Assembly (NCBI GenBank): GCA_021798635.1
Contig: JAJZGH010000115.1
Coordinates: forward strand, 1 to 14,699
Origin: Planctomycetota bacterium
Lineage (GTDB): Bacteria; Planctomycetota; Phycisphaerae; WQYP01
Length of the DNA stretch: 14,699 nt
Direction: 5' to 3'
Position 1 is the first letter of the stretch, and each line of letters begins with the position of its first letter. Shown here one piece after another: positions 1 through 6,523 of this stretch. The notes beneath the pieces are model-generated. The model did no database searches. It was not told the origin of the DNA and saw only the letters and a list, made by a program, of their open reading frames with translations. The translations under genes were made by a program, and so were the position numbers.

Positions 1-51
1 CTGGAGCGGGAATATTTCCCCGGCTGGGAAATCGGTTGGCCCGATTCCTGA
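1..51 (+). CDS. Possible 3' end of an upstream gene (partial, unidentified)
   Basis: From base 1 the + strand reads 16 codons ending in TGA at 49-51, with a peptide ending in PGWEIGWPDS. The aromatic, charged tail resembles the end of a real protein, and its position just upstream of rhaB would suit a rhamnose-pathway enzyme. The fragment is too short to identify. The other two frames are also open for a similar length, so this is a weak call based mainly on peptide character. Confidence 0.3.
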   Translation: MEREYFPGWEIGWPDS

Positions 52-84
52 TGCTTGATTCCTGACTCGCCCGATTCAGTGCTT
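43..84 (+). repeat. Short direct repeats upstream of rhaB
   Basis: GATTCCTGA occurs at 43-51 and 57-65, and a third degenerate copy beginning GATTCAGTGCTT is at 73-84. The copies are spaced 14 and 16 nt apart, between the preceding stop codon and rhaB. Regularly spaced short repeats upstream of a sugar-catabolic operon could be activator or repressor sites. Chance or slippage is equally possible. No convincing -35/-10 pair was found between here and rhaB. Confidence 0.3.
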
Positions 85-137
85 CACGTTATTATGCCGA
101 TCCGAGAAAACAGGCGGTCATTCGGAGACGTACACCC

Positions 138-1589
138 ATGCAGGATCAGCGATATATTGCGGTGGATCTGGGCGCTGAGTCGGGCCGCGTGATGCTCGCA
201 ACCGTTGCGGCGACTGGTATTGCCTTAACGGAAATGCACCGCTTTCCCAATGGGCCTGTGCGCGTGGGAAATGTTCTTCACTGGGATATTCTCCGATTGT
301 GGGGGGAAATTCAAACAGGTGTAGGCAAGGCCATTGCCGAGGTCGCATCCACCGGAAAAACAGTTGCGGGTATCGGGGTGGATACCTGGGGGGTGGATTT
401 TGGGCTGCTGGATAACAATGGCGAATTGCTGACCAATCCTGTTCATTACCGCGATAGCCGCACCGATGACATGCCGGAGAAATTTTTCTCCCGCATGGCA
501 CGGGAACGGGCGTACGGCATCAGCGGCATACAAACCTTGAACTTTAACACGCTGTTTCAACTCTGCGCTCTGGCAGAGAATCGTCCCGACACTTTGGATC
601 GGTCGCGGCATTTATTGTATATTCCCGATCTGCTGGCGTACTGGCTTTGCGGTCGTATTGCCAACGAATATACCATCGCCAGCACGTCCCAAATGCTCGA
701 CGCCCGACGACGCGAATATTCCCCGGAAATTCTGGCGTACATTCCCGTTCATCCACCCATCTTGCCGGACCTGGTGATGCCCGGAACGCTACTGGGCCAT
801 GTATCCGGTGCGGCGGCGGATGCGACACACGCGCATGGCGTACCGGTTTTGGCGGTGGGTGCCCATGATACCGCCAGTGCCGTAGCAGCAGTGCCGGCGG
901 GTGCGGAAAACTGGCTGTATTTATCCAGCGGCACCTGGAGCCTGCTGGGGGCGGAAATAGACCAGCCGATTTTAACCCCGGAGGCTATGAATTTTAATCT
1001 GACCAATGAAGGCGGGGTGGGCGGCAAAATCCGGCTCCTGAAAAATATCGCCGGCCTCTGGCTTTTGCAGGAATGTCGCCGGGCATGGGCACGGGACGGT
1101 AAGGATTTTGATTACCGCACTCTGGTGCAATTAGCGCGTGAGGTGCCGACACGCGGCATCCATCTGGACTTGGAAGATCCTCTCATGCTTGCCCCCGGAG
1201 ATATGCCCATGAAAATCACAGCGCAGTGCCGCCGCATGGGCCGGAAAAGTCCTGAAACGCCCGGTGAATTTACCCGTGTCATTCTGGAATCCCTGGCGGC
1301 TGCTTATGCGAACGTCCGGCATACCATTGAAAAAGTGACGGGAAAAACCTACACCCATCTGCATATTGTCGGCGGCGGATCACAGAATGAATTGCTGAAT
1401 CAATTGGCCGCCGATGCCACCGGCCTGCATGTGCTGGCGGGACCCGTGGAAGCCACCGCTCTGGGCAATGTAATGGTTCAGGCCATGGCCTGCGGGCAAC
1501 TGGACTCTTTAGCTGCAGGCCGGGAACTGGTTGCGAAATCCTGTAGGCTGCGTGAATTTATCCCGCATGAAAAAGGCAGAAAATCTTAA
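138..1589 (+). CDS. rhaB: Rhamnulokinase (FGGY carbohydrate kinase)
   Basis: Phosphorylates L-rhamnulose to L-rhamnulose-1-phosphate with ATP in the cytoplasm, the second step of phosphorylating L-rhamnose catabolism. The 483-residue protein has normal length for RhaB. It opens with the FGGY phosphate-1 motif (YIAVDLGAESGR, residues 6-17). It carries GVDTWGVDFGLL near 80-91 and HYRDSRT near 103-109, which are typical of rhamnulokinases. AHDTASA at 242-248 supplies the probable catalytic base D244. SSGTW lies at 263-267, and the C-terminal ATP-site motif GGGSQNELLNQ starts at 412. The ATG at 138 follows a GGAG about 10 nt upstream, and the N-terminus matches the family start. fucU follows after 20 nt, so the two probably form an operon. 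Other FGGY kinases (fuculo-, xylulokinase) are less likely given the DTWGVDFG and HYRDSRT signatures. Confidence 0.93.
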   Translation: MQDQRYIAVDLGAESGRVMLATVAATGIALTEMHRFPNGPVRVGNVLHWDILRLWGEIQTGVGKAIAEVASTGKTVAGIGVDTWGVDFGLLDNNGELLTNPVHYRDSRTDDMPEKFFSRMARERAYGISGIQTLNFNTLFQLCALAENRPDTLDRSRHLLYIPDLLAYWLCGRIANEYTIASTSQMLDARRREYSPEILAYIPVHPPILPDLVMPGTLLGHVSGAAADATHAHGVPVLAVGAHDTASAVAAVPAGAENWLYLSSGTWSLLGAEIDQPILTPEAMNFNLTNEGGVGGKIRLLKNIAGLWLLQECRRAWARDGKDFDYRTLVQLAREVPTRGIHLDLEDPLMLAPGDMPMKITAQCRRMGRKSPETPGEFTRVILESLAAAYANVRHTIEKVTGKTYTHLHIVGGGSQNELLNQLAADATGLHVLAGPVEATALGNVMVQAMACGQLDSLAAGRELVAKSCRLREFIPHEKGRKS

Positions 1590-1609
1590 TTTATCTACGG
1601 AGTTACTTT

Positions 1610-2053
1610 ATGCTTAAAACACCTCTCCTGCATCCGCAGATTCTTTCAGCCCTTGGCCGGGGCGGTCATAGCAGCCAAGTGCTGATAGCCGACGGCAACT
1701 ATCCCGCCTGGACACGCCGGGGTCCCAATGCGGAAGTGGTGAACCTGAATCTGGCCGCTGATCTGCTGAAAGCGACAGATGTCCTGAACGTGATTTTGCA
1801 AAGCATTCCGGTGGAAGCCGCCGTGGTCATGGCTCCGAACAAAACCGGCCCGTATAAACTGACGCAGGACCCTCCGATATTTGCGGAATATCAGATATTG
1901 CTGGATAAATGGGCGGCCGGCAATAAGCTGAAAAAAATTGAACGCTTTGCCTTTTACGATGCCGCCTCTACACCCGATGTATGTATGACCATTGCCACCG
2001 GCGAAAGCCGGATTTATGCCAATATTCTTTTGACCATCGGCGTCGTGCGGTAG
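1610..2053 (+). CDS. fucU: RbsD/FucU-family sugar mutarotase
   Basis: Members of this family interconvert the alpha and beta anomers of L-fucose or D-ribose, so that isomerases and kinases get the right anomer. The 147-residue protein matches the family length. It keeps the N-terminal catalytic-type residues H20 (in GGHSSQ) and D28 (in IADGNYP), the internal RFAFY block (residues 112-116) and a C-terminal TGESRIYANILL block with Y136. These last two blocks resemble FucU (RFAFYE, TGERAKYGNILL) more than RbsD. The start has a GGAG at 1599-1602 with a 7-nt spacer. It lies 20 nt after rhaB, so the physiological substrate may be L-rhamnose or both L-deoxysugars. That substrate assignment is inference from context. 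Family assignment is firm. Confidence 0.85.
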   Translation: MLKTPLLHPQILSALGRGGHSSQVLIADGNYPAWTRRGPNAEVVNLNLAADLLKATDVLNVILQSIPVEAAVVMAPNKTGPYKLTQDPPIFAEYQILLDKWAAGNKLKKIERFAFYDAASTPDVCMTIATGESRIYANILLTIGVVR

Positions 2054-2172
2054 GCACTGAGAGTTAGGGCAGTACGCCTTGGCCCGCGTGTGAGGGGCGG
2101 CAGTGGGGTGGTATTGGATTGCGGGCACAAAACGCCTGCCTGATCATTAATTTTTGGGGCGTAAAGGATATT

Positions 2173-2682
2173 ATGAATATTGTTCTTATTGGTTATCGGG
2201 GCGTGGGCAAAACAACTATCGGCAAACAACTGGCCGGTCGCATGGGTATGAATTTTGTGGATACCGATGATCTGGTCATGCAACGATCCGGTAAGACGAT
2301 ACGGGAAATATTCCAGCAGGGCGGCGAGGCATTATTTCGTGATCTTGAATCGGCAGTCGTTGATGATTTGGCCGAAACGGATCGCACCGTCATTGCTGCC
2401 GGAGGTGGCGTTGTATTGCGAAAATCCAATGTCGAAAAACTGCAGGCCAATGGACGAATTGTCTGGCTGCAAGCGCCGGCGGAAGTCCTGTGGGAACGTA
2501 TCCGTGCCGATACCCTCACCACCGCCAATCGGCCGGACCTTACCAGTGCCGGCGGTCTGGAGGAAATTTTGCGCCTGCTGCAGGTACGCGCTCCCCTTTA
2601 TGCCGGTGCGGCGGATGTCGCATTGGATGTTGTCAATATGCACCCGGATCAGATTGTGCGGTATCTGGCCGAAATGGCCTGA
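2173..2682 (+). CDS. aroK: Shikimate kinase
   Basis: Transfers a phosphate from ATP to the 3-hydroxyl of shikimate in the pathway to chorismate and aromatic amino acids. The protein is 169 residues, normal for AroK. Walker A is GYRGVGKT at residues 7-14. The shikimate-binding DTDD is at 30-33, with a conserved Arg at R56 (ALFRDLES) and a GGG loop at 77-79. The lid-type NRPDL is around 119-123, and VRAPLY near 138-143 supplies a further substrate Arg. ATG 2173 is chosen because it follows AAAGGA at 2163-2168 and puts the Walker A loop at the usual distance from the N-terminus. The frame also opens upstream at a TTG (2119), but those 18 residues lack family character. It is 119 nt from fucU and convergent with the repressor gene (17-nt gap, no obvious terminator). 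Confidence 0.92.
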   Translation: MNIVLIGYRGVGKTTIGKQLAGRMGMNFVDTDDLVMQRSGKTIREIFQQGGEALFRDLESAVVDDLAETDRTVIAAGGGVVLRKSNVEKLQANGRIVWLQAPAEVLWERIRADTLTTANRPDLTSAGGLEEILRLLQVRAPLYAGAADVALDVVNMHPDQIVRYLAEMA

Positions 2683-2699
2683 CACCGACGCGATGCTTC

Positions 2700-3836
2700 T
2701 TAATCCGTTTCAATTTCAAAGCCTTGCGTAGCAGATTGAACATAATGGCCGGGCGCGGCAGGCGCGTTCGCAGGGGCGACGGACGGCAGATCAGGCCTGG
2801 ATGAGGCAAGCGTGTCCGGCGACGCGGCCCGGCGTTTATGGCGTTTGCCCGCCGCGGCGTTTTCAGGCTTTGTTCCGGCGGCAGACGCCGAGGTATCCTC
2901 CGCCGGGGTGCGACGGGGTGTCGGCGTAATTTTCCAAATCGCGGGATGCAGGCTGGTAATTTGTTCGCGTGCGACAATACGCCTGGCGTGCCGCGGATTC
3001 AAGGGGCAAAGCTGCACATAACCGGAATCTGATACGGGATTCCCCCGGGCATCGACAAAATAAATGCGTTTGAAGGTTGTGGCGAAATTGTCCTGCTCAT
3101 CAAGGCGAACCAGACAGTCATCCCCATCTGATGGTGTATCAACGCTCGACAGCACAATAATATCGCCCGGCAAATACTGCGGTGACATGGAATCTCCCTC
3201 TATTCGCAACGCAAACATGCCGGCGTAAGGAGCCGCGCCCTGCGGCGATTGCTCCGCCGGGGCATCCGGCGGCGGGACGGGAACGTACGCATCTGCCACG
3301 CCCACCGGATAATCCAAATCCGTAAATTCCGCCGGTGTTCCCGCGGCAACACGGTTAATTAACGGCACCTGAATTAAAGCCGGAAATCGGAATTCTGCAT
3401 CATTGGGGAGAAATGGTTTTGCGGCACCGGAATTCCCATGTCCCGGCGCCGATCCGCTGCGGCGCAGCCATTCATCAAGATCTACCGCGCCGCTGCTATT
3501 GCGGGGCAACGTCAAAGTGGTGCTTTCCGGCACGAGTTGCCGGATGCTTTCAGGCGTGCGCAACCAATCCGCCTGTCGCATCAGTTCACCGGAAGCAATA
3601 GCCAGGGCTTTCTCTATAAGTGCCAATTTATCACTGGAGGGCGGTCCCACCAGGCGGCCGGTTTCAATGTTGGATAAGTACGGCTTGCTGATATGCGTGG
3701 CGGCGGCGAGATCGTCCAGTGTCATGTTCATTTGTTGCCGTTGCCGGCGAATCCGTCGCCCCAGCTCAGCCAGCGTTGCAGGCGGAATTGGTGTATCCGA
3801 GGTCACATTTTTAACATCAGCAACAGGCACTTTCAT
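2700..3836 (-). CDS. LexA/CI-like repressor: XRE helix-turn-helix with S24 Ser-Lys peptidase domain
   Basis: A DNA-binding regulator of the type inactivated by self-cleavage after RecA activation or another signal. In the 378 residues, an XRE/Cro helix-turn-helix lies at about 22-78 (TLDDLAAATHISKPYLSNIE at 39-58). A linker of about 75 residues follows. NRVAAGTP at 161-168 looks like the LexA/CI cleavage site, with A165-G166 as the scissile pair. The S24 domain is at about 205-300, with nucleophile S216 in GDSM and general-base K256 in TTFKRIYF. Unusual are a Pro/Ala-rich insert after the cleavage site (185-205) and a low-complexity Ala/Pro/Ser tail of about 70 residues with a basic KRHKRR patch. 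The ATG has an AGGGG about 9-10 nt upstream. The gene is divergent from hemL, and a palindrome overlaps its promoter. It is not a standard LexA: the HTH is XRE-type. Its regulon is unknown, and a domesticated prophage repressor is possible. Confidence 0.88.
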   Translation of the reverse strand: MKVPVADVKNVTSDTPIPPATLAELGRRIRRQRQQMNMTLDDLAAATHISKPYLSNIETGRLVGPPSSDKLALIEKALAIASGELMRQADWLRTPESIRQLVPESTTLTLPRNSSGAVDLDEWLRRSGSAPGHGNSGAAKPFLPNDAEFRFPALIQVPLINRVAAGTPAEFTDLDYPVGVADAYVPVPPPDAPAEQSPQGAAPYAGMFALRIEGDSMSPQYLPGDIIVLSSVDTPSDGDDCLVRLDEQDNFATTFKRIYFVDARGNPVSDSGYVQLCPLNPRHARRIVAREQITSLHPAIWKITPTPRRTPAEDTSASAAGTKPENAAAGKRHKRRAASPDTLASSRPDLPSVAPANAPAAPGHYVQSATQGFEIETD

Positions 3837-3856
3837 AGCACTACACCCCTAAAATC

Positions 3857-3876
3857 TGTTTGTTAAACAACAAACA
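3857..3876. promoter_or_regulatory. Perfect inverted repeat, candidate operator of the S24 repressor
   Basis: TGTTTGTT (3857-3864) and AACAAACA (3869-3876) are exact reverse complements separated by AAAC. This 8+8 bp palindrome lies 21 nt upstream of the repressor start codon and overlaps the -10 hexamer proposed for that gene. A dimeric HTH repressor bound here would block its own promoter and might affect hemL on the other side. Position and symmetry are visible in the sequence. Binding is inference. Confidence 0.6.
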
Positions 3877-3901
3877 TACTAAAAAGGTTGTAGAATTGCA
3901 A
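3873..3901 (-). promoter_or_regulatory. Putative sigma70-type promoter of the repressor gene
   Basis: Read on the minus strand, TTGCAA (3901-3896) and TATGTT (3878-3873) are separated by exactly 17 nt and point toward the repressor ORF. The start site would fall near 3866, inside the palindrome, leaving a leader of about 30 nt that includes the AGGGG ribosome-binding site. Both hexamers depart from consensus at two positions, so this is plausible but not strong. Confidence 0.45.
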
Positions 3902-3929
3902 GCAGCCTGTAAATCTTTGTGCCGCGTGT

Positions 3930-3935
3930 TACACT
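3930..3935 (+). promoter_or_regulatory. hemL: Possible -10 element for leaderless hemL transcription
   Basis: TACACT at 3930-3935 ends 6 nt before the hemL ATG (3942). No Shine-Dalgarno sequence precedes that ATG. Initiation the usual 6-7 nt downstream of this box would place the RNA 5' end at or next to the A of the ATG. No clear -35 lies 16-18 nt upstream, so the call is weak. Confidence 0.3.
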
Positions 3936-3941
3936 TTGGCA

Positions 3942-5264
3942 ATGAAGAAAAAAGCATCGCCTGTGAGTCGTTATGCCAAATCGGAGGCTCTTTTCGCCAA
4001 AGCGCGGGATCTCATGCCCGGAGGCGTCTCGTCGCCCGTGCGATCATTTAAGAGCGTGGGACGCGATGCGTTGTTTATTCAATCCGGCGAAGGCCCGGCA
4101 ATTATTGATGTAGACGGTAATTCCTACATTGATTACGTCATGAGCTACGGCCCTTTAATTCTGGGGCATTCCCATCCGGCGGTTCAGGCAGCAGTGGCCA
4201 AACAGATCAGCCACGGCAGCAGCTTTGGCTGTTGCAGCGCATCGGAAGTTGAACTCGCGGCCATGATCCGTCAGGCCATGCCGGCGGTCGAAATGATCCG
4301 CTTTGTTAATAGCGGTACGGAAGCGGTCATGAGTGCCCTGCGGCTGGCGCGGGGATTTACCGGACGATCGCTGATTGTCAAAATGGCCGGTGGATACCAT
4401 GGACATGTTGATTCGCTGCTGGTGCAGGCCGGCAGCGGCGCTACCACGCACGGTCACCCCAGCAGTCCGGGCATTCCGGAAAGCGTCACGGCCAACACGC
4501 TGGTCATTGCTTTTAATGACCTGTCGACGGCGCAGGAAGTTTTCGCAAAATTCGGCCCGCAGATCGCAGCGGTTATTACTGAACCGATCATGGGTAATAT
4601 TGGTGTGGTCACGCCGCAGGCTGATTATCTTCAAGCGTTACGGAAATTGTGCGACGCGGCGGGGGCGCTGCTGATTTTTGATGAAGTAATGACGGGTTTT
4701 CGCGTGCATCCCTCGGGTGCGCAGGGACTGTTGGCCGTGACGCCGGATTTAACCTGTCTGGGAAAGATCATCGGCGGCGGCCTGCCGGTGGGGGCGTATG
4801 GCGGGCGGCGGGATATTATGAATCTGGTATCCCCGGCCGGACCCGTCTATCAGGCCGGAACACTTTCGGGCAATCCATTGGCCATGCAGGCAGGAATCAC
4901 CACGTTACGACTTCTACAAGAGACCGACATATATCAACGTCTTGAAGTATCAGGCAAGCTGCTGGAAGACGGCCTGCGACAAAGCGCTCAAGCAGCCGCG
5001 TGCCCGCTATCCGTACAACGTTGCGGCAGCATGATCACACCGTTTTTCTCACCCGGCGGCACCGCAGTAAAAAATTACGCTGACGCTCTACAGTGCAATC
5101 AGTCATCGTATGCAAAATTCTTCCAAGTGCTCCTGGATGGCGGGGTGTTGATCCCGCCGTCCCAGTTTGAGGCCTGGTTTATCAGCGCCGCTCACACTGA
5201 AAAAGACATCGAAAAAACAATTGCCCTTGCTGAACAAGCCATGCGTGATGCCATGGTCACATAG
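3942..5264 (+). CDS. hemL: Glutamate-1-semialdehyde 2,1-aminomutase
   Basis: PLP enzyme that isomerises glutamate-1-semialdehyde to 5-aminolevulinate, the last step of the C5 (tRNA-Glu) route to heme and other tetrapyrroles. The 440-residue protein has normal length. Visible are the N-terminal DLMPGGVSSPVRSF block, the PLP-phosphate motif NSGTEA (S124-G125-T126), AGGYHGH near 149, the cofactor Asp D247 in FDEVMTGFR, and the Schiff-base Lys K275 in LGKIIGGGLPVGAYGG. That set separates GSAM from other class III aminotransferases. ATG 3942 gives a typical MKKK start. The frame also contains a TTG at 3936. No clear ribosome-binding site precedes either, which may mean leaderless translation. It diverges from the S24 repressor and shares its regulatory gap. 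The partner hemA is not in the window. Confidence 0.94.
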   Translation: MKKKASPVSRYAKSEALFAKARDLMPGGVSSPVRSFKSVGRDALFIQSGEGPAIIDVDGNSYIDYVMSYGPLILGHSHPAVQAAVAKQISHGSSFGCCSASEVELAAMIRQAMPAVEMIRFVNSGTEAVMSALRLARGFTGRSLIVKMAGGYHGHVDSLLVQAGSGATTHGHPSSPGIPESVTANTLVIAFNDLSTAQEVFAKFGPQIAAVITEPIMGNIGVVTPQADYLQALRKLCDAAGALLIFDEVMTGFRVHPSGAQGLLAVTPDLTCLGKIIGGGLPVGAYGGRRDIMNLVSPAGPVYQAGTLSGNPLAMQAGITTLRLLQETDIYQRLEVSGKLLEDGLRQSAQAAACPLSVQRCGSMITPFFSPGGTAVKNYADALQCNQSSYAKFFQVLLDGGVLIPPSQFEAWFISAAHTEKDIEKTIALAEQAMRDAMVT

Positions 5265-5468
5265 TTTCGAATGTGATTGCATCCCTCCGTTCCCACGAGC
5301 TGCGTAATACCACCATAAAGCCGTCGGCTATGTGAAGCTTCGCCACACGCTCGCGTTGCCCCGAAATGTTCCAGCGCCCCCGAATTCCGCCGTCGAAATC
5401 TCCGCTGGCAGGCTTTGGTGCGGTGCGTTATGCTTTTGCGGATGATGCAGTTTTTTGAAAATGTCGGC

Positions 5469-6446
5469 ATGTCTACCGGGGATGCCGGTGCTAAACGGGG
5501 GCAATTTGATGCCCGGGTGGCGGCCAATATTAATGTTTGTCACGAGCATTTTTTATTGCGGTTGCGCGTGTCTCATTTTCCGCCCAGCGAGCCGGGGCAG
5601 TTTGTTCAGGTGTTGTGCGAGGCGGATGGTGGGTCTGAAGCTTCAGAAGCGGCGATGGCCCCGGCTTATCTCCAGGTACGCTGGAAACCGGGAACGGTGC
5701 CGCCGGCGTTTCACGGTCCTGATCTTCTGGGGCCGCAACCTTATCTTCGCCGCCCGTTTTCCATCGCGGGGCGGTGGGATGATCCGGTGAGCGGATACAG
5801 TGAAATTATTCTGATTTATCGGGTGATTGGTAAGATAACCGGGCTTATGGCCCAACTATCGATTGGCGATAATATCTCTATCCTGGGACCGTTGGGGCAT
5901 GGTTTTTCGTTGCCGCAGGAAATGACCACGGCTCTGCTGGTTGGTGGGGGGGTGGGAATCCCGCCTATGATTTATCTGGCGAAAAAACTCCAGCGGCAGG
6001 GGATCAATGCACTGGCTTTTATTGGAGCACAACGGGCGGATTTAATTCCTTTGCATATTATCGGTTCCGTTGGTTTGGAACCGGCGTTGAATGTGCGGGA
6101 ATTTGCGGCATTTAACACCCCGACTCTCATCGCTACCGATGATGGCTCCCTGGGCCAAAAGGGCTTTGTAACACAGGCCTTGCAACGGTATTGCCGGTCG
6201 AAACCGCAAAATGGTGCCGTAGTATTCTGCTGCGGGCCAACGCCGATGATGCGGGCCACAGCGCTGGTGGCGGCAGAGTTACAGCTTCCCTGTTATGCAT
6301 CCCTGGAGCAGCCCATGGCATGTGGCATGGGAACCTGCCAGAGTTGTGTCATAAAATACCGTCCCGCCGCATCGGAAGACTGGGTCTATAAATTGACCTG
6401 TAAAGACGGCCCGGTATTTAACACCGCGGATATACTGTGGCAATAA
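5469..6446 (+). CDS. pyrK: PyrK-like dihydroorotate dehydrogenase electron-transfer subunit (FAD/2Fe-2S ferredoxin reductase family)
   Basis: PyrK passes electrons from the FMN of PyrD (class 1B) through a 2Fe-2S cluster and FAD to NAD+ in pyrimidine synthesis. From ATG 5469 the protein has 325 residues. An FAD-binding barrel carries PGQFVQV (42-48) and the FAD motif RRPFSI (94-99). A nucleotide-binding loop VGGGVGIPP starts near 158 and CCGPTPMM near 254. The C-terminal cluster motif has C285, C290, C293 and C311 (Cx4Cx2Cx17C), as in PyrK. About 30 extra residues, acidic then Pro-rich, lie between PGQFVQV and RRPFSI, making it longer than the usual 250-290. The start is uncertain: in-frame ATGs at 5430, 5442 and 5445 and a TTG at 5415 lie upstream, and none has a clear ribosome-binding site. 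No pyrD is adjacent, so another ferredoxin-NAD(P) reductase-type role is possible. The 204 nt between hemL and this start hold no feature I can support. Confidence 0.78.
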   Translation: MSTGDAGAKRGQFDARVAANINVCHEHFLLRLRVSHFPPSEPGQFVQVLCEADGGSEASEAAMAPAYLQVRWKPGTVPPAFHGPDLLGPQPYLRRPFSIAGRWDDPVSGYSEIILIYRVIGKITGLMAQLSIGDNISILGPLGHGFSLPQEMTTALLVGGGVGIPPMIYLAKKLQRQGINALAFIGAQRADLIPLHIIGSVGLEPALNVREFAAFNTPTLIATDDGSLGQKGFVTQALQRYCRSKPQNGAVVFCCGPTPMMRATALVAAELQLPCYASLEQPMACGMGTCQSCVIKYRPAASEDWVYKLTCKDGPVFNTADILWQ

Positions 6447-6523
6447 TCGGCGGATGAGGATGGGAATTTCCGCCCCGAGTTTCCGCCAGAGGCTTATGAG
6501 TTATCGCCTTGCCGTGGCGCAAC

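Noticed and set aside
5257..5276. Hairpin TCACAT...ATGTGA over the hemL stop codon as a terminator
   Set aside because: Only a 6-bp AT-rich stem with an 8-nt loop and no T-tract. Within chance expectation.
6449..6474. GGCGGA...TCCGCC inverted repeat after pyrK as a terminator
   Set aside because: The loop is about 14 nt, no T-run follows, and TTCCGCC occurs again at 6481, so the pairing is not specific.
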